Positions 1 through 5,598 of a stretch of DNA of 11,328 nt are shown here, one piece after another. The translations under genes and the position numbers were made by a program. How positions within the stretch are numbered: position 1 is the stretch's first letter; each line of letters opens with the position of its first letter. The notes under the pieces were generated by a model, which worked only from the letters and a program-made list of their open reading frames with translations, searched no databases and was not told the origin of the DNA. Origin of the DNA: an uncultured Oscillospiraceae bacterium (lineage in GTDB: Bacteria > Bacillota > Clostridia > Oscillospirales > Ruminococcaceae); assembly GCA_934463345.1 (NCBI GenBank), contig CAKSJL010000056.1:1-11328 (forward strand). Direction: 5' to 3'.

Positions 1-336
1 GACAATAACCTCCTCGGATGAACATGAACGCTCTGTTTCAAAAATAAACTTGCAGAGTTCCTTTTCTTCGTCAGTCAAGGAATCATAGTCAGTAATGCAA
101 AGGTCATATTTGATGAATTTGTCCCACAGAGAATAATCAACATTATTTGGATTATAATTCTCAGAAAGGGAATCAGGAGGATAGTATGCTTGTTCAATTC
201 CCATAAAATCTTCATTGGAATTCAATGCATAACTGCCAGTTTCAGATGCAGATATACCGGATGTAACACCGCACATACCAAACAAAGCTATAACAGGAAC
301 AAGCACAAAAGTTAAAATTTTTCTCTTGCTATTCAT
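1..336 (-). CDS. Secreted protein of unknown function, 3'-truncated by window edge
   Basis: The frame is open for 112 codons from an ATG at 336 to the window edge with no stop, so only the N-terminal part is visible. Residues 1 to about 30 form a signal peptide: MNSKRK, then a hydrophobic core (ILTFVLVPVIALFGMCG), with a plausible signal peptidase I site after ISA. The core has no proper lipobox, since Cys22 follows F-G-M. The mature start is Ser/Asn/Tyr-rich and then charged, with YDSLTDEEKELCKFIFETE near residues 83-101 and cysteines at 77, 95 and 105. I recognise no catalytic family. The start is supported by a GGAGG site about 6 nt upstream and by a near-consensus promoter at 382-410. It is transcribed divergently from the GH5 gene, which suggests, without showing, a role in the extracellular polysaccharide machinery. 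Confidence 0.75.
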   Translation of the reverse strand, partial: MNSKRKILTFVLVPVIALFGMCGVTSGISASETGSYALNSNEDFMGIEQAYYPPDSLSENYNPNNVDYSLWDKFIKYDLCITDYDSLTDEEKELCKFIFETERSCSSEEVIV

Positions 337-381
337 ACAATACCTCCATAATAAATTAAAAATCACCATTAATTTAATTTT

Positions 382-410
382 ATTGTACCAAATGAAAACT
401 GAATTGTCAA
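382..410 (-). promoter_or_regulatory. Sigma-A promoter for the leftward secreted-protein gene
   Basis: On the minus strand the -35 box TTGACA (410-405) is separated by exactly 17 bp from the -10 box TACAAT (387-382). The -35 matches consensus fully and the -10 in five of six bases. Transcription would start near 375, giving a leader of about 40 nt before the ATG at 336, with a GGAGG ribosome site in it. Confidence 0.75.
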
Positions 411-435
411 TACATTTTTATTATATATTCACAGC

Positions 436-533
436 AACAGCATTTACTTTTTGAATAATGCTGAAATCAAGCTATGAAATCAAATGTGATTTCTCCAACT
501 CGACATGGCTAAAATATACAAATAAATGCTGTT
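436..533. repeat. Cluster of short inverted and direct repeats in the divergent spacer
   Basis: AACAGCATTTA at 436-446 is exactly inverted as TAAATGCTGTT at 523-533. Inside this pair, CAGCATT (438-444) and AATGCTG (457-463) form a second 7-bp inverted pair. GAAATCA occurs at 463-469 and 476-482, and the second copy is mirrored by TGATTTC at 487-493 with a 4-nt spacer. The cluster lies between the two divergent promoters and just upstream of the GH5 -35 box, where operators would be expected. No regulator can be assigned. Confidence 0.5.
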
Positions 534-558
534 ACCCTGTTATATAATCTGATTTATC

Positions 559-587
559 TTGCTTTAAATAAACGTATATGTTATAAT
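559..587 (+). promoter_or_regulatory. Probable promoter of the GH5 / lipoprotein unit
   Basis: A perfect -10 box TATAAT (582-587) lies 17 bp downstream of a weak -35 box TTGCTT (559-564), which matches only the TTG core of the consensus. Transcription would start near 594, 26 nt before the ATG at 620. A good -10 with a weak -35 would fit a promoter needing activation, perhaps through the repeats just upstream. Confidence 0.6.
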
Positions 588-619
588 AAAAACAGTATTA
601 AAATTGAAAGGAGTTATTT

Positions 620-1981
620 ATGAAAATCAGAAAACTTGCGGCATGTCTGTTTGCAGTAACTTCACTCGCAAGCCTGACAGTAAATTCTGCACTCACCTCT
701 TATGCCCTGCCATCCGGACAGAATACCATGCGTGACATGACAACCATGGAAATAGTTGAAGATATGGGCATAGGCATTAATCTTGGCAACACCTTTGAAT
801 CATGCGGCGACTGGATTGGACAGTATGGTGACGGATCTGTTACATCATACGAAACTGCATGGGGAAGCCCGTCCGTTACTGAGGATCTGATAAAGGGCTA
901 TGCCAATGCAGGCTTTGACACACTCAGAATCCCTGTGGCATGGTCAAATATGATGACTGACACCGATCAGTACACAATAAACGCCGACTATCTCAAAAGG
1001 GTTACACAGGTTGTCGACTGGGCGCTTGACGCTGACCTCTACGTTATAATGAACCTTCACTGGGACGGCGGTTGGCTTGATAAAGTTCCGACAGACTTTG
1101 ACGGCTGCCTGAAAAAGTATTCACTTATCTGGACTCAGCTTGCCGATTCATTCAAGGATTACGGCGATCACCTGATATTTGAATCCCAGAATGAAGAGCT
1201 TGGCTGGAACGATATCTGGAATCCATGGGGCGGAACTGACGGCAAAGAAGAAAGTTACTCATACGTCAATACTATAAACCAGAAATTTGTGGATATTATC
1301 CGTCAGTCCGGCGGCAACAATGAAAAGCGACACCTGCTTATTTCCGGATATCAGACCGACGTCAGCCGTACCTGTGATCCGCTTTTCAAAATGCCTGATG
1401 ATCCGGCAGGACGTTGTGCTGTTTCCGTACACTATTATACTCCGGCTGGATTTGCAATTCTGACTCAGGACGAATCATGGGGAAAGGCTTCCTCAACATG
1501 GGGTACAGACGCTGAATATGCAGAGCTTAATTCCAACATGGACATGCTTAAAACAACATTTGTGGACAACGGAATCCCTGTAATAATCGGCGAATACGGC
1601 TGTCCGAAGGAAAACAAGGAAGAAGAATCAGTAAGACGCTTCTTGTCGTCAGTCTGTGAAGCTGCCCTTTCAAGAGACGGCATATGCCCTGTATTGTGGG
1701 ATATTACTGACCTGCACTATAACAGAACCTCATTTGAAATGACTGACAAGGAGCTTCAGAACCAACTGCTTGAAGTCAAAGAAAAATACACTTCAAATGA
1801 GGAAATTAAAGGCGATGTCAATTCCGACGGCGCATTTAATGTTTCCGATGCCGTAATGCTCCAGAAATACCTTGTAAACAGTGAAACCCTGACTAACAAT
1901 CTTGCTGCCGACCTGAATAACGACAATATAATCGATGTATTCGACCTGACTCTTATGAAGCGTATGCTGATAAACGGTTAA
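620..1981 (+). CDS. Secreted GH5 endoglucanase-like glycoside hydrolase with C-terminal type I dockerin
   Basis: The 453-residue protein starts with a signal peptide (cleavage likely after SYA, near residue 29), followed by a GH5 (beta/alpha)8 barrel and a dockerin. Expected GH5 residues are visible in order: NLGNTFE near residue 55, Arg103 in LRIPV, His147-Trp148 in NLHW, acid/base Glu192 in ESQNEE, His271 and Tyr273 in VHYY, nucleophile Glu325 in IIGEYG, and Trp360 in VLWD. Residue 193 is Glu where many GH5 enzymes have Pro (NEP). The dockerin (398-453) has two calcium-binding repeats, DVNSDG...VSD and DLNNDN...VFD, and is joined without a Thr/Pro-rich linker. The family cleaves beta-1,4-glucans such as cellulose, or mannan or xyloglucan, by a retaining mechanism. 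The dockerin should attach the enzyme to a cohesin on a cellulosome or the cell surface. The start is supported by AAAGGAG at 607-613. Exact substrate is not readable. Confidence 0.93.
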   Translation: MKIRKLAACLFAVTSLASLTVNSALTSYALPSGQNTMRDMTTMEIVEDMGIGINLGNTFESCGDWIGQYGDGSVTSYETAWGSPSVTEDLIKGYANAGFDTLRIPVAWSNMMTDTDQYTINADYLKRVTQVVDWALDADLYVIMNLHWDGGWLDKVPTDFDGCLKKYSLIWTQLADSFKDYGDHLIFESQNEELGWNDIWNPWGGTDGKEESYSYVNTINQKFVDIIRQSGGNNEKRHLLISGYQTDVSRTCDPLFKMPDDPAGRCAVSVHYYTPAGFAILTQDESWGKASSTWGTDAEYAELNSNMDMLKTTFVDNGIPVIIGEYGCPKENKEEESVRRFLSSVCEAALSRDGICPVLWDITDLHYNRTSFEMTDKELQNQLLEVKEKYTSNEEIKGDVNSDGAFNVSDAVMLQKYLVNSETLTNNLAADLNNDNIIDVFDLTLMKRMLING

Positions 1982-1990
1982 GGAGAAAAT

Positions 1991-2155
1991 ATGAAAAAAA
2001 TTACATTTGCATTCATGGCAGCACTTGTTCTTATGACCGGCTGCTCAGGAAAATCTGATTCATCTGATTCCGGCGAGATCAGCGAAACAGAAATTTCAGA
2101 CGCATCTGAAAGCTCGGCAGCCCCGATTGAACTGCCGGTTATAGCTGTAAACTAA
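1991..2155 (+). CDS. Small lipoprotein, 54 residues, downstream of GH5
   Basis: The ATG at 1991 lies 9 bp after the GH5 stop, with an AGGAG ribosome site at 1981-1985 overlapping that stop, so it is almost certainly cotranscribed and translated. The protein has a short positive N-terminus (MKK), a hydrophobic stretch and the lipobox LMTGC with Cys18 as the predicted lipidation site. The remaining 36 residues are Ser-, Asp- and Glu-rich and end in a hydrophobic IELPVIAVN. This looks like a bare lipid-anchored acidic tether with no domain. It could be a genuine small surface peptide or the stub of a longer lipoprotein, because a palindromic repeat begins at the base right after its stop codon. 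Codon use resembles the GH5 gene. Function unknown. Confidence 0.75.
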   Translation: MKKITFAFMAALVLMTGCSGKSDSSDSGEISETEISDASESSAAPIELPVIAVN

Positions 2156-2190
2156 AGGCAACGCTACACAAGCTTTGTACGGTTTTGCCT
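2156..2190. repeat. 35-bp imperfect palindrome directly after the lipoprotein stop
   Basis: The segment begins AGGCAA and ends TTGCCT, with further pairing towards the centre around CAAGCTTTG, so it folds into an imperfect hairpin. It contains CTTTGTACGGT (2173-2183), found exactly again at 7899-7909 next to the pcrA stop. No T-tract follows on the plus strand, so it does not look like a simple terminator. Confidence 0.6.
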
Positions 2191-2227
2191 AAACAAAAAG
2201 CATCTCCTATATTTTAGGAAGATGCTT
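2191..2227 (-). terminator. Rho-independent terminator of the two-component operon
   Basis: Read on the minus strand, AAGCATCT pairs with AGATGCTT and the stem continues through CCTA/TAGG with one bulged T. The hairpin is followed by TTTTTGTTT (2199-2191). It lies 1 bp beyond the long palindrome that follows the response regulator stop. Confidence 0.75.
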
Positions 2228-2228
2228 G

Positions 2229-2389
2229 GAACCTGTCCACATAGAAATTGCGTACGATTTTTTGAGCATAATTTTGACGAGTGCAAGGCGAAAAATTGAA
2301 AGCATACTGACGTATGGTGAGATTCTTCAATGCATCAATCAGTAAAATCTGCTTAAAACATGTGCGTAATTTCCTATGCGGACAGGTTC
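2229..2389. repeat. Long imperfect palindrome, copy 1 (161 bp, MITE-like)
   Basis: The element is bounded by perfect 10-bp inverted ends, GAACCTGTCC (2229-2238) and GGACAGGTTC (2380-2389). Complementarity continues inward with mismatches (CATAG/CTATG, AAATT/AATTT) to a central GCATAC/GTATG hairpin. It carries no gene. Its arms and centre align with the element at 4261-4426: the first 20 bases agree at 16 positions, and both have GCATAATTT, AAAAATT and CATAC-N4-GTATG in the same order. It ends 8 bp after the response regulator stop. On the plus strand it is followed by a T-rich run (2390-2399), so it could also end transcription coming from the GH5 side. Confidence 0.75.
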
Positions 2390-2397
2390 TTATTATT

Positions 2398-3027
2398 TTA
2401 CCCAAGATTATTATAATAAAATACTGCCAGCTGGGTTCTGTCACGAAGCTCCAGTTTTTCAAGTATATTGCTGAGATAGTTGCGAACTGTCCCCTCGCTC
2501 AGATACAGCTCTGACGCGATTTCCTTATTGCTCATGCCCTCCGCCACAAGTCCGATAATATCGCTTTCCTTGCTGCTTATGCCGCAGCTGCTGTAATCAA
2601 ACTCAGACTTGCTTTTTTTCTGCATAAGCTCAGGAAGCCGACCTACTATGCTGTCTCCGAAAACGCTCTGACCGCTCATAACCGTTTCAAGAGCGGGAGT
2701 GATCCCCTTGAAATCCTGCTTGAGAATATATCCTTTTGCACCGATTTTCAGCGCCTTTACTATGTATTCGTCATCTGAAAATGTCGTAAGGTAAAGTATT
2801 CTTGCATTCCTGTCCCTGCCAAGTATTATTTCCCCTGCTTCAAGTCCCGTCATACCGTCCATTCGTATATCCATCAGCAGCACGTCCGGTTTGTACTTTT
2901 CGTAAAGCTCAATAGCCTCGCTTCCACTGCTTCCGAGAGCCTCGACAGTTATGCCTCCGCCTGCTTCTATAATAGTTTTAAGCGACATTGCAACAATATT
3001 GTCATCATCAACTACAATTATTCTCAT
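2398..3027 (-). CDS. NarL/LuxR-family response regulator
   Basis: The 209-residue protein has an N-terminal receiver domain (1 to about 120) and a C-terminal LuxR-type helix-turn-helix (149-209: SSKES, EGMSNKEIASEL, SEGTVRNYLSNILEKL). Receiver residues are intact: acidic pocket Asp7-Asp8, phosphoacceptor Asp53 in MDIRMDG, Thr82 and Lys103. It should bind DNA as a dimer once phosphorylated by the adjacent kinase and switch on target genes, most simply the ABC operon at 7668-4435. I chose the ATG at 3027 over the in-frame ATG at 3051: an AGGAG site inside the kinase 3' end fits the former, and starting at 3051 would add eight charged residues before the usual RIIVVDDD strand. The gap to the kinase stop is 4 bp, implying translational coupling. 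Confidence 0.93.
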   Translation of the reverse strand: MRIIVVDDDNIVAMSLKTIIEAGGGITVEALGSSGSEAIELYEKYKPDVLLMDIRMDGMTGLEAGEIILGRDRNARILYLTTFSDDEYIVKALKIGAKGYILKQDFKGITPALETVMSGQSVFGDSIVGRLPELMQKKSKSEFDYSSCGISSKESDIIGLVAEGMSNKEIASELYLSEGTVRNYLSNILEKLELRDRTQLAVFYYNNLG

Positions 3028-3031
3028 AATT

Positions 3032-4117
3032 TCACTTCTCCTGTTCCTCATAGCGCCTTAATGTAACAAATATTCGGAATCCCTTTTCAGAAGCGCTTAT
3101 GTCAATAATTCCGCCTAGCACCCTGACACGTTCACGCATATTGGAAAGCCCCATCCCGTCCTCGTTTTCAATCGTGCCGCATGAACCGTTGTCCTCTATC
3201 ATAAGCTGATAAAACGCAGGATGTTCACGCATTATAACGCTGACCCTGTCCGCAGAGCTGTGCTTTATTATATTGGAAACTCCCTCCTTGACAATGCTGA
3301 TTACACAAATCTTTATATTATTCGGAACGTTTCCGGAAACATCATATTCCAGCCTTACGGTTATATCGTTTTCAGAAAGCGGTTCGACAGCATCTGACAA
3401 TGTCTGTTTCAGGTCAATGGAATCGTCACGCAGGTCATGAACACTGCTTCTTATTTCCGTCATGGCATTGTTGAGTGTATCACTCAGACTTGCAAGACTT
3501 TCCTGCCGCATGAATTCATCATTCATAAGCTGAACTGCCCCAAGCTGCAAAATTGAACGTGAAAGCAGATGCCCGACGTTGTCATGAATCTCTCTTGCAA
3601 TGCGGTTTCGCTCTTTAAGCGTTGCAAGGTGTATCTCATAATCCTGATTTTCGCGAAGCCGCTTATTGCTTCCGGCAAGTATCATGTTAAGCTCAGCAGA
3701 ACTGTCACGGGTTTCAATTAGCTTCCGCCCGATTCTTTCAAGGTCAGCGGTTCGTTTCTGCAAAACTGCTGCTACAGCTGTGCATCCTGCAAGAAGAGCC
3801 GTCTGCCACGCTTCAAATTCTCCCGATTTCAAAGCAAATACAAGTCCGGAAACTGCACACAGTGCATAGTATTCAAAGCATAATATATCATAAAATACGA
3901 CCGGAAAGAATGCAAAAAATCTGTAATCACGAAAACAAAGCATCAGATAGATTATCTCCGAAATCAGTGAAACGGTGCTTTTTCCTGCATACTGGCTGAG
4001 CGAAGAAACAGATATAGCCGCCAGCAATGAAATTACAGGAATGTAACTTATGGATTCATTATTAAAAATCACACAACAGCAAATAAGAAGCGGCAGCTTA
4101 TCAATAATTTTTCTCAT
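3032..4117 (-). CDS. NarL-system sensor histidine kinase (HisKA_3 type)
   Basis: The 361-residue kinase has about four hydrophobic membrane segments in residues 8-120 with very short loops and no sizeable extracellular sensor domain. A charged helix or coiled coil follows (about 121-170), then the HisKA_3 dimerisation domain with phospho-acceptor His178 in REIHDNVGH. The HATPase_c domain comes last: N-box Glu278/Asn282 (KEGVSNIIKH), Asp309-x-Gly311 (EDNG) and GMGLSNM at 321-327. A kinase with its sensing surface buried in the membrane fits detection of membrane stress or a partner transporter, as in the LiaS, DesK and LnrJ style of sensor. An AGGAGGG ribosome site (4130-4124) and a promoter at 4137-4165 support the start. 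It is transcribed with the regulator. Confidence 0.93.
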   Translation of the reverse strand: MRKIIDKLPLLICCCVIFNNESISYIPVISLLAAISVSSLSQYAGKSTVSLISEIIYLMLCFRDYRFFAFFPVVFYDILCFEYYALCAVSGLVFALKSGEFEAWQTALLAGCTAVAAVLQKRTADLERIGRKLIETRDSSAELNMILAGSNKRLRENQDYEIHLATLKERNRIAREIHDNVGHLLSRSILQLGAVQLMNDEFMRQESLASLSDTLNNAMTEIRSSVHDLRDDSIDLKQTLSDAVEPLSENDITVRLEYDVSGNVPNNIKICVISIVKEGVSNIIKHSSADRVSVIMREHPAFYQLMIEDNGSCGTIENEDGMGLSNMRERVRVLGGIIDISASEKGFRIFVTLRRYEEQEK

Positions 4118-4136
4118 AATGTGCCCTCCTGTTTAT

Positions 4137-4165
4137 ATTTTATCATATTGTTGACTTTTTGTCCA
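4137..4165 (-). promoter_or_regulatory. Probable promoter of the two-component operon
   Basis: On the minus strand TGGACA (4165-4160) and TAAAAT (4142-4137) each match consensus in five of six bases and are separated by 17 bp. The predicted start near 4130 leaves a very short leader with the ribosome site almost at the 5' end. This is tight but workable, and it is the main reason for caution. Confidence 0.5.
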
Positions 4166-4166
4166 T

Positions 4167-4212
4167 TGATTACAGTAAAGATGAAAATTTCAGTTCAGCA
4201 GACTGGTAATCA
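4167..4212. repeat. Inverted repeat just upstream of the kinase promoter
   Basis: TGATTACAGT (4167-4176) is mirrored by ACTGGTAATCA (4202-4212) with one bulged base. The arms are 25 bp apart and end one base before the -35 box, so the site could be an operator for the two-component promoter. A hairpin without regulatory role is equally possible. Confidence 0.35.
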
Positions 4213-4244
4213 AAAGGAGACGCTCTGCAAGAAAAAGCGTCCCC
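4212..4244 (-). terminator. Probable terminator of the ABC operon
   Basis: On the minus strand GGGGACGC (4244-4237) pairs with GCGTCTCC (4223-4216) over 8 bp with one G-U pair and a 13-nt loop, followed by TTTT. The T-tract is short, so some read-through into the kinase gene is possible. Confidence 0.55.
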
Positions 4245-4260
4245 TATTGTCGTTATATAT

Positions 4261-4426
4261 TAGAGCGTGTTCACATAAAAATGAAATGCACGTCTTTTCG
4301 GCATAATTTCACGCCAACAGCGTTAAAAATTCTTACCATACGCAAGTATGCTTGCGAATTTTTGCCTTGTTTGCGTAGAAATTCTGCACGAAAATCCGCA
4401 CAAACATTTTATGTGAACACGCTCTA
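4261..4426. repeat. Long imperfect palindrome, copy 2 (166 bp, MITE-like)
   Basis: Perfect 20-bp inverted ends, TAGAGCGTGTTCACATAAAA (4261-4280) and its complement (4407-4426), enclose arms that stay largely complementary down to a central CATACGCAAGTATG. It has the same plan and partial sequence identity as the element at 2229-2389. No coding capacity and no transposase is present. It begins 8 bp after the second permease stop and sits 16 bp before the ABC terminator hairpin. As RNA it would form a hairpin of about 80 bp. Confidence 0.8.
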
Positions 4427-4434
4427 GAACCCAT

Positions 4435-5598
4435 CTACACACTCCTTGAGCTTCTCTTCGCCCTTGAAACAAGAAGCGTTACGCAGAATATCGCAGCTGA
4501 AAATGCAAGCTCTATGCCAATACAGGTCATGAATTTTGTCATTCCGAATATCTCGCCATCTGAACCCGAAAGCATGTTATTTGCCTTAACATACCAGTAA
4601 GCCGGCAGGAATTTTCCTATGTTCAGAACAGTTCCGCTTAACAGACTCTGCGGAACAAAAACACCACAGAGAAAACTCATTCCGAGACTAAGTACATTTG
4701 CGATCATGTCAACTGTCTTGCTGCCCGGTGAAAATGATGAAATAAGGAGCGTCAGCATTGTTGCAAATATCAGATATACAAATCCGTTGAGCATTGCAAG
4801 AAGTCCCTTTGAATTATATGATTGAGAATGAAAAAGAAACAGCGCTACAAGTGAAAGAAGAAGATAAACCCCGACTGCAAACACTATCGTTCCCAGCACT
4901 ATCTGCACCATCTGGCTTGTGCTGGACACACACGAACAGTTTGTACGGTTTCGCATATCCTTTTTCATCATGACAAGAAGCGCAGGACAAAGTCCTGTTA
5001 TCATTACAGCTAAAAGAATATACGCAAGATACTGATAATAGTAGGTAATATTTTCACCAAACTCAACATTAGCATTTTCAGAAAAATTCAAGGTTTCCAC
5101 TCTTACTTCGCTCTGGGCAAGCTGTGCAGACCTTTCCGCCGCTTCGTCAACCGTCAGTCCCTCAGCCGTATACGCAGTAATCATTGATATGTACTGATTA
5201 AGCTGTTCGTCAAAAAATTCCGCGGTATAGCTTCCCGGAATGCGGTAATTGCTGAAAAGTCCGTAGGTTTCACCGTCCGAAAGCTTCTGTGCATATCCCT
5301 TGTTGACAGTAAGAATAATATCCGCATTACGATAAAATATTGCGTCCGTAATTGAATCCATATCGTTTTTTACACTAACGATTTTATTGCCTTTACTGAT
5401 GTAATCCACCAACGCACGACTCGCCTGTGTATCATCAAGATCAGTAATGCTTATTTTCAGCTTTGTCTGTGTAAAATTGCCGTCATTTGAAACTGAATTA
5501 GTCATAACAATACCAATTATTATAAACACGACAATGTAAATCATTGAAACATTCAGGCGCTTTTTTATAACCTTCATGAACGTTTTAAATACTTGCAT
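4435..5598 (-). CDS. ABC-2 type permease, second subunit
   Basis: The 387-residue protein has one N-terminal membrane helix (about 18-34), a large extracytoplasmic domain (about 35-187), then five hydrophobic segments (about 188-211, 230-257, 267-289, 296-317, 356-377). This is the ABC2_membrane_3 pattern, in which two such subunits and an ATPase dimer form an exporter. A CGVFVP motif follows the fifth helix, as in many ABC-2 proteins. I start it at the ATG at 5598 rather than the in-frame ATG at 5637: AAGGAGG lies 7 nt upstream of the former, and the 13 extra residues would overlap the previous gene by 53 bp. The chosen start overlaps the first permease by 14 bp, typical of coupled translation. 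Substrate unknown; a lipophilic antimicrobial is the best guess from context. Confidence 0.88.
   Translation of the reverse strand: MQVFKTFMKVIKKRLNVSMIYIVVFIIIGIVMTNSVSNDGNFTQTKLKISITDLDDTQASRALVDYISKGNKIVSVKNDMDSITDAIFYRNADIILTVNKGYAQKLSDGETYGLFSNYRIPGSYTAEFFDEQLNQYISMITAYTAEGLTVDEAAERSAQLAQSEVRVETLNFSENANVEFGENITYYYQYLAYILLAVMITGLCPALLVMMKKDMRNRTNCSCVSSTSQMVQIVLGTIVFAVGVYLLLSLVALFLFHSQSYNSKGLLAMLNGFVYLIFATMLTLLISSFSPGSKTVDMIANVLSLGMSFLCGVFVPQSLLSGTVLNIGKFLPAYWYVKANNMLSGSDGEIFGMTKFMTCIGIELAFSAAIFCVTLLVSRAKRSSRSV

Noticed and set aside
436..493. CRISPR-like repeats in the divergent spacer
   Set aside because: Repeats are 7-11 bp, irregularly spaced and partly inverted; no spacer pattern and no cas genes.
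2214..2514. Open frames on both strands across the first long palindrome (2214-2462 minus, 2314-2514 plus)
   Set aside because: They run through the repeat and into the regulator 3' end, lack ribosome sites and resemble no protein; they arise from the palindrome's composition.
3028..3051. Earlier ATG for the response regulator
   Set aside because: It would put eight extra charged residues before the receiver domain; the AGGAG in the kinase 3' end fits the ATG at 3027.
4121..4306. 61-codon plus-strand frame
   Set aside because: It covers the kinase promoter, the ABC terminator and the second palindrome, and has no ribosome site.
2229..4426. The two palindromes as ends of a composite transposon carrying the two-component genes
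   Set aside because: Each is a complete palindrome in itself, there is no transposase, and no target-site duplication is visible around the 2229-4426 unit. The genes between are ordinary in composition.
4261..4426. tRNA or known structured RNA in the second palindrome
   Set aside because: The fold is one long hairpin without a cloverleaf or any riboswitch core that I recognise.
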